Source of the DNA: Isoetes taiwanensis
Taxonomy: Eukaryota > Streptophyta > Lycopodiopsida > Isoetales > Isoetaceae
Assembly: GCA_021234155.1 (NCBI GenBank)
Contig: JAJEKV010000038.1
Coordinates: forward strand, 8,011,179 to 8,075,178
Direction of reading: 5' to 3'
Length of the DNA stretch: 64,000 bases
The first letter of the stretch is position 1, and the number at the start of each line of letters is the position of its first letter. The notes under the pieces are model-generated. The model was given only the letters and a program-made list of their open reading frames with translations, ran no database searches and was not told where the DNA came from. Made by a program: the position numbers and the translations under genes. Shown here one piece after another: positions 57,985 through 64,000 of this stretch.

Positions 57985-60629
57985 TCAGTGCATTGCAGAT
58001 ATGGTATTTGGTTCAGCTCTTCCTTGAAGAGTTGTTGCAGCAATTCCATTTGCATAATCATCAACGGGGTGTGTCTTGCTAGTACCTCTTCGTTTACAAT
58101 TTTCATTCCACAACTGGAATGCAATGTCATATGGAAAATTGTCTAGATTATGCTCACAATTATACAATCGTAAAGTGGCATCAAGATTCCCGTCTAGCCG
58201 ATTGCGCAACTTATTCTTCACAAAATTTAAGGTGTTGAAACATCTCTCGTCCTCAACACTGCCTAAGATCATACATAAAGATAATTCAGCCAGCTTAAAG
58301 TACTCAGAAATTGCCTTACGTAATATAGTATTCGAGTCAAGCTTCCTCCAAAGGCGTGTGGCAGCACCAAATTCTAGTGGATCTTCAAGCTCCAAAAATT
58401 GTTCATATATTGTCTCTACAAAGAAGGATGATTGAACCCGCAACTGCTCAAAGTCTAGAAGACCTTGAATGCGAACACTTTCCACAACCTTGTCACAACA
58501 AAAATATTTCTTGATAGCTTTAAAACTCTTTTGAAAAGAGTCAGATGCGGCTTTTTCAGAATGTGAATGATTCCAAAAATGTGGAAAAATTACACCCATA
58601 GCTTCAAGAACTTCATCGGGTGGAAATCTGCACCGTAATTCATTGGCCAAATTGTTTGCAATTTGCAAAAATTAGAAATGCATCATCATCAAAAGAAGTT
58701 TTAGACTTATATTTCTGATTGAACATCCAAAATGCAAGTGCAACAACAAATTCATTTGAGGTATTAAACAAAAATGATAAATTCATTACCTGCTTCATAG
58801 TAGCCTTCACATTGTCAGTTATAGTTTGCACATCAGAAGCTAGCATATCAGATCGTCTTCTATATCCACCTCTTCCATTTGTCTTGACCATTTTCAAACC
58901 ATGTGACTCACCCTTGACATGAATGCATAGAACACCCTGGTTGTCATAAGCAAGAAAACTTTCACTTGTACCGATTTTCATTAACCTTTTCCACATATCA
59001 AATAAATGATCACTTCGACGTTCAAACCAACTTTTCCCTGTCGTGGAATCATCCATATACATATCTTCTATCTCACCTTGTAATTTCTCTCTTGCCACCG
59101 AATACTCATGAATAAATATATGGCTGTCTTGAGATATTTTAATCAAATAATTCAGCTTTGCCAATAAAGGTTCTAATGCAAACAAAGTAAACAAAGTTTC
59201 GCCATCAATTAATAAGCCATATAGCTCTTCTGCTGTACCAGAATCGTTGCTGCCTCTAAACTCATTTGCCACACCTACAACTGACATGTACTCTTTACAC
59301 AATCTTCGCACAGGCTTAGAGAGGGATATCCACCTTGTGTTAATATCTTTTAACAACTTATTTCCATCTGTTAAACCCTCGGCATATGTTTTTAATGCTG
59401 ATAAACGTTGAGGACTATCAGAAAAGAAATTGTATGCTGCCTTCACCAAATTTTCAACCTTAGTAACAGTAGGAAAATCAGAAATGACCTTATACGCAAG
59501 ATTCGTGCGATGACTCATGCAATGAATAATTTGCATATAAGGGACAACATTAGTCTGAAGACGAACACCAGATCTTTTTCCTTGCATTACTGATGCACCA
59601 TCAGCCCCAAAACAAATGAATTTTTGTGCGCACTCCTCCATTGATAAACCTGCACCTTCATACAAACAATCTTGAAGAACATTGAACAATGTTTCAGCAA
59701 TAGCATCATCATAAAGCTTTTGAATGCCTAAGAAATGTGATCTTCGTTGAAAATTTTGTATTCTATACACATGCATAGCAACCCAATGAGTATTGTCCAC
59801 TGCTGTCACTTCATCCATGGACAATGATAAGAATGTAGCTGATTTTAGAGTGGATCGAAGCTCACGCTTTAAAGTTTCATTCATGCTATCAGCAAATTCC
59901 CAACCAGAAGGGATAGACCAATGTGTTACTGGACAAGAGGGAACATTATTACAAAGAAAAAGCTCTCTCAGTTGGGAATATTGTCGCATGGGTTTTCCAT
60001 TAGCAAGTAAGTAGAGTATTGCTCTCATCTGTACAGTCTTGGCTTTGCATTCCTGCCTTTCTTGTTGTGAAAATAAAACATGTAAGACCGTCTTCTTTTC
60101 CTTAGTTTGTTGCACCTTTAGCAAATGCTCCTCATACTTTTTCTGATTTTTTTTTATGCCTATTATCAGACATCCACTCAATTGCCTCAAAGCTTTCTCC
60201 ATCCTCATCCACAATAACATGTTTTTTCTTTCCATGGTGTTTGGCAATGCTATCATATTTGCACTGAAAAACTGAATCTTTTGAAGAAGCCCAAGTACAA
60301 ACCTTGCACCTCACCCATTCTTCACTACGAATCTCTACACGTTCGATGTAAGGAAATTCAGCGATCCATTCATCCCTGAAACATCTGCCTATCACATAAG
60401 TACTCTTTCTTTTCTTTCTTAATGAAGCTACAATAATTTTTGAAGCTTTATCCGTGGACTCTTTAGAATGGTCTTGGCTGCCAGGACTGCTGACATCTCT
60501 AATAGTGATGTTGGGCACATCTTCACTAAAAGAATCCAAACCAGCCGAATTGGTAGCACAAGGCACATTGCCATGTCTACTACTTGAATTACTGCTCAGA
60601 AAGTTTTTTAATTTAGTTTGCTTGGACAT
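57985..60629 (-). CDS. hAT-type transposase-like gene with BED-type zinc finger, two frameshifts
   Basis: I choose the ATG at 60629 (MSKQTKLKNFLSS) because a splice-acceptor-like TTTCTTTCAG lies 14 bases before it and hAT/ZMYM-like proteins often begin this way. The first frame (to about 60150) carries a BED-like finger: VRCKVC near 60300, then KHHGKKKH. The second frame (about 60155-58668) carries the RNase H-like transposase core with LSMDEVTAVDNTHWVAMHVY (near 59775-59825), then CFGADGASVMQGKRSGV and IHCMSHRTNLAYK (near 59500-59610). The third (58668-57985) carries the hAT dimerisation region LGSVEDERCFNTLNFVKNKL near 58210-58260. The frames join at a run of nine A (60147-60155 on the plus strand) and a short T run near 58667. 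Apart from these single-base shifts, about 880 codons have no stop. I see no terminal inverted repeats or 8-bp duplication. It is either a recently active transposase or a host gene derived from one; the shifts may be real or sequence errors. Confidence 0.85.
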
Positions 60630-61313
60630 GGTTGTGATAGACCTGAAAGAAACCATGCATTCCAATAATATTTAATTGTACTAGAAAAGGCAGAATTAAT
60701 GGTGCTAAACATACTATAAGAAAGAGATTTACTGTTGAAAAAAGAATTGAAGTAATCTGAAATAGCCTACGTAAAAGGTGATCCTACATAAAGGCAGATC
60801 ACTCTGCATCCATTAGGAGATAATGGCAACCAACAGAAGTCATGCACAGGCCATCTAGCTCTGCCCTGGAAGTTTCAAGAAGAATTAGTAGCATATAAGA
60901 GACATAAACAGTTCTTTACAAGAGAAAACAAGACTGACATTATCTCATACAGACAAAAGTTTCTTAATTTTGAATGTTTCAGTTCGTTTTTTTATTTTTA
61001 TGCATTTATCTAGGAGGCTCCTAGCTGTACATGATCTGCTGTAATAATTAGTCTTATAAACCATATAATCTCCTGCAAACGTTAATCTATCCTTCTTAAA
61101 ACCCATCCTTCCTTGGATGGGCAGCATTATAGAAGTTAACAAGAGGACATATTGCATTATCATCTAAAATAAAGTTTCAGTTTAATATCTAACACCATAT
61201 ATGCTACATCTACAAAATGATTGCATTATGCTTTGAATGGGCCAATATATGGCGAACACATTTACAATCCATGCTGCATGCAGAATATATGGCAAATCTA
61301 CTTTGTTGCTTAC

Positions 61314-61982
61314 CGACGAGGGAGAGGATAGCTGAAATAATGGTAGTTTCCAGTAATAAAATATAAGCCTCAATAATACCTTTCTTCTTGCATCTGCAAA
61401 CCAAAACTCAAAAATGATCTTTCCTTCAAGAACAGTGCATTTGATCATCAGAGGATTGCACAAACTTACCTGCAGCTTTAAGAATAGATTCAGCAACAAA
61501 ACGAAACAGGGAAAATCAGCCACAAGATACGAAATAGGTTAGCTTCAGCACATCACAGTAGGTACAAAATAGGTAGATTCAGTCACAAAAGCAATTCGAA
61601 ATGGGTTTCTTGGCAATTTGAAATAGGTTTGTTGAGCCTTCTCAATGTAATTTGAAACAGGTTTGACCCTTCTCAATTGCTCTGGAAGCTGTTCCAGATC
61701 CTTGCTAGCCTGCATTGCACAAAGAGTCTTTCTTCAGGAATGTAAATGAGGACTAAAAAATCGTGAACAGAGCATAGTAACCTACCCATGAACAAATCGT
61801 AAGTGATGAAGGATAGCCGGCTTTGTATGCCAGATGGCGATTCTCAGGTTTGGATTCAATGGCGGCAACCAAATTTTGTCGAAACCTACCCATCTTAAAC
61901 ACAAAAACCATTTCAAATTAGGCGATTCTTCTAGCGGTGCGCCGACAATCACGAACTCGGGAAGGCTAAACGACCTCGACAT
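61314..61982 (-). other. Possible spliced leader exons of the hAT-like gene
   Basis: Upstream of the transposase, the minus strand shows a chain of plausible splice sites. A first exon starting at or before 61982 could end at 61786 (CATGG, then GTAGGT). A second runs from 61709 (after TGCAATGCAG) to 61470 (CTGCAG, then GTAAGT, a consensus donor). A third runs from 61393 (after TTTGGTTTGCAG) to 61314 (then GTAAGC). The final acceptor would be TTTCTTTCAG before 60642. A 66-codon frame starts at 61982 (MSRSFSLPEFVIVG), but I cannot join it to the transposase in phase. I read these exons as untranslated leader with moderate doubt. Confidence 0.35.
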
Positions 61983-62640
61983 TATGGCAGACCGAAATTT
62001 TTTTTGTCTACTTTTCTTTTTTTTTTCAAGGAAAAGAAGTCATGTATTTTCGCCAAAACCTAACCATTGGGCCTTAAATTTCGCCATTTGGCAATTAATC
62101 GCCACTAATTTTTAGGCTGAATTTCAAATCTTTTATTCCTTTTTATGCTTCCCTGCTGCCACGTGGATGCCAAGTTTGTGTGGGTTAGTTGGGGAGATCT
62201 TCCCTTCTCGTGAACTAGATCTCCGTGGCCGTCCACGCATTAGTTTACGATCTATTAACCCACCCTAAACCAAAATTCGATGGCTGACGAACTTAAACAA
62301 ATCCGTGTGTTGCACCTCTTGAATTCAAAATTCGGTCGTGCATGCCCACCTGATCCATCAGGTAACTCCTTCCTCCATCCGATCTGTTTTGATGTTTTCA
62401 CATTTAAAATTCAAATTCAAATTCAAAAATTCAAAATTAGTGCTCTGATAAAAAACCAACAGGATCATGGCCCGGGCAGTCTTCCAGACCAAAGTCTGTT
62501 GCAAGGTCCTTCCCATTGCATAAGCTAAGGTTAGCTATGTTAGTTATTAATTATTAAAGTGGAAACCTAACCCAAAACCCTAATTCGAATTTAGGGCTTA
62601 ACCTAATATTAAAAAGGGCTAAAATATCAAATTAGTTAAT
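61983..62640. other. Intergenic stretch with a possible divergent first exon
   Basis: On the plus strand an ATG at 62280 opens MADELKQIRVLHLL and could end at 62361 (CATCAG, then GTAACT). It points away from the hAT-like gene and would share its promoter region. No second exon was found in the window, so this is only a note. TTCAAA(A/T)T tandem repeats lie near 62400-62440. Confidence 0.25.
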
Positions 62641-64000
62641 ATTAACCAATCTAGAGTTGCCACCTGGCCCAAATCGTTTGGGCAAGGGAGAGTTGCTAAC
62701 TTGGGACCCAAATTGGGGTTTTGTACCCCCATTTGCCCCAATTCGAATTGGGGGAGGTTGGTGGAGGAGGAGCTGCTGTTCCACCCTGTTCCAGCCAGAA
62801 GGATGGAGAACCAGAGAGATAGTGGATTTAGCTATGATCCCGGTTAGTACGTAGATAGCTTGGATTCCTAGATAGCCATAGGACTAACCCTTGTATGCTC
62901 AGAAGGTAGCTGGAATTAACCCTTGTATGAATAGATGTATGGTTAATCTTTATTTTATGTTCTATTCGAAGCTATGGATCGATGGATGTATAAGGATAGC
63001 TTTCTATATGTTCCTCCTGTGTTGTATGGGTAAAAGGGGGGTAGAAACCTAAAGGCCATCTAGAAGTAGAGATGTTCCTAGATAGAACCCTTAAAACCCA
63101 GTAAATGCGGCATGTGCACAAGAGCCAACCTGGCTGTGGATGCTATGATGTGGTTCAGCACCAGATAACGGGTATGAGGGTGAATCGGGAGTGGGGTCTT
63201 GCCTAGCGCAGCTACAGGACTTCTATAGTGTGCTAGGCTTATAGCCGGTCACTGTGTGTTGGCCGGGTATGGGTCTGACACTCTCTGGGCCGGAGGGCGA
63301 GAGTCTTATGGCCGTCCTAGGCTCGAACGGGCTGGTGATCTAGCCTTTAGATTTAGGGGAGTAAGTCGGGTACGGATGCGGGGGTCGCTGATGCGGCACG
63401 TGTTCTCTAGCACACCCAGGGATCCGTCATGCTCGGGGAGGAGACGCCTCTCTGACCTGCCTCATCGGACCGAGGAGAGGTAACCCGGAGTAGTCTCGAA
63501 GGGTGATTCCTTGGGATTGCGTCTCCGGAGGGCTACAAGCACGTCATAGCATGATTCAGCCTATCTGCAAAGTGTGCACAGGAGGGGCGGATGGAGTGGA
63601 CAACCCTAGCCATTGTCTTATGCCAACCAACGCCATGTTATACCTCTGTCTGCTGTTATCTTGAGGCCCTGACCATCAGTCCCCCCATAGAGTCTGAGCC
63701 CGGGATAGAGCCCTTGGTTATGGTGTATTTCCTTTGTTATGTTGGTATTCTGTTGTTAGTTATATTGATAATGATGGGCCACCCTTCGTGGTGGTATATT
63801 ATTTGTTAGTATTGTTGCTAGGTGCTAACATGTATGTACGCTTCCACTATATAGGATTCCCATAGAAGGCATGGGACGAATGACACCTCCGTGTCCGTCA
63901 CCCGGACACTTGGCCATCACAAGTGGTCCGAGTTAGACGGAGGGCCTTTCCGTGGTGATGGAATCGCCATGGGAGGGGAATTTCCCGTATTTATACAATG
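62641..64000. repeat. Repeat-like DNA, possibly part of an LTR retrotransposon
   Basis: From about 62880 the composition shifts to GC-richer DNA with no open frame of note, many CGG and GAGG words and a leader-like character to the window end. Near 62700-62755 two CCAATT/AATTGG palindromic words flank a TACCCCC run. The region reads like an LTR or untranslated leader of a gypsy-type element whose coding part lies beyond the window, but I see neither a second LTR nor a primer site. Confidence 0.3.

Noticed and set aside
57744-60875. hAT terminal inverted repeats CAGGGAATA... (57744) and CAGGGCAGAG... (minus strand near 60870)
   Set aside because: Beyond CAGGG the two ends do not match and the adjacent 8-bp sequences differ, so these are chance CAGGG words.

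Overview
The window reads as nuclear DNA of a land plant with a large, repeat-filled genome. The evidence is a plant-like COP9 signalosome subunit gene with short exons and long AT-rich introns, relics of PLS-type PPR genes and of a PDR-type ABCG transporter, L1-like LINEs with the plant zf-RVT tail, an LTR element with a tRNA-Asp-type primer site, and a hAT-type transposase. The style of the PPR relics makes a fern or another seed-free plant my best guess, but that is inference. I see no bacterial or organellar organisation and no intact tRNA or rRNA gene.

Layout. 1-14.8 kb: mostly non-coding DNA, with a decayed LINE (about 3.0-4.3 kb), a duplicated segment carrying a TATC microsatellite (6.9-7.6 kb), an interval bounded by a perfect 27-bp inverted repeat (9.7-10.5 kb) and a frameshifted protein-kinase pseudogene (10.5-11.4 kb). 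14.8-29.5 kb: a transposon graveyard. It holds a 5'-truncated LINE with a 12-bp target-site duplication, an ABCG transporter fragment that keeps its introns, two more LINE tails, a head-to-head pair of tandem-unit tRNA-derived SINEs and RTE-like LINE relics. 29.5-38.6 kb: a nested stack. An L1-like LINE on the minus strand has a 4.6-kb non-coding LTR retrotransposon inserted in ORF1 with a perfect 5-bp target duplication, and a GATCCCGG-rich insertion ends its RT. 39-44 kb: a very short LINE insertion, a third SINE-like relic, and a PPR pseudogene split by a Copia RT fragment. 45.9-48.8 kb: the one gene I can rebuild completely, COP9 signalosome subunit 7 (CSN7, minus strand, 9 exons, 258 codons). 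49-57.9 kb: LTR-like repeats, a foldback Mutator-type MITE with a 9-bp target duplication and a short PPR relic. 58-62 kb: a long hAT/BED-finger transposase-like gene on the minus strand, with two homopolymer frameshifts and possible spliced leader exons. 62-64 kb: repeat-like DNA without a gene.

The genes do not form a pathway. CSN7 is the only clear cellular housekeeping gene. The hAT-like frame is the only other long, well-kept coding region. Everything else is mobile-element sequence at different stages of decay, with several insertions datable relative to one another by nesting and by target-site duplications.
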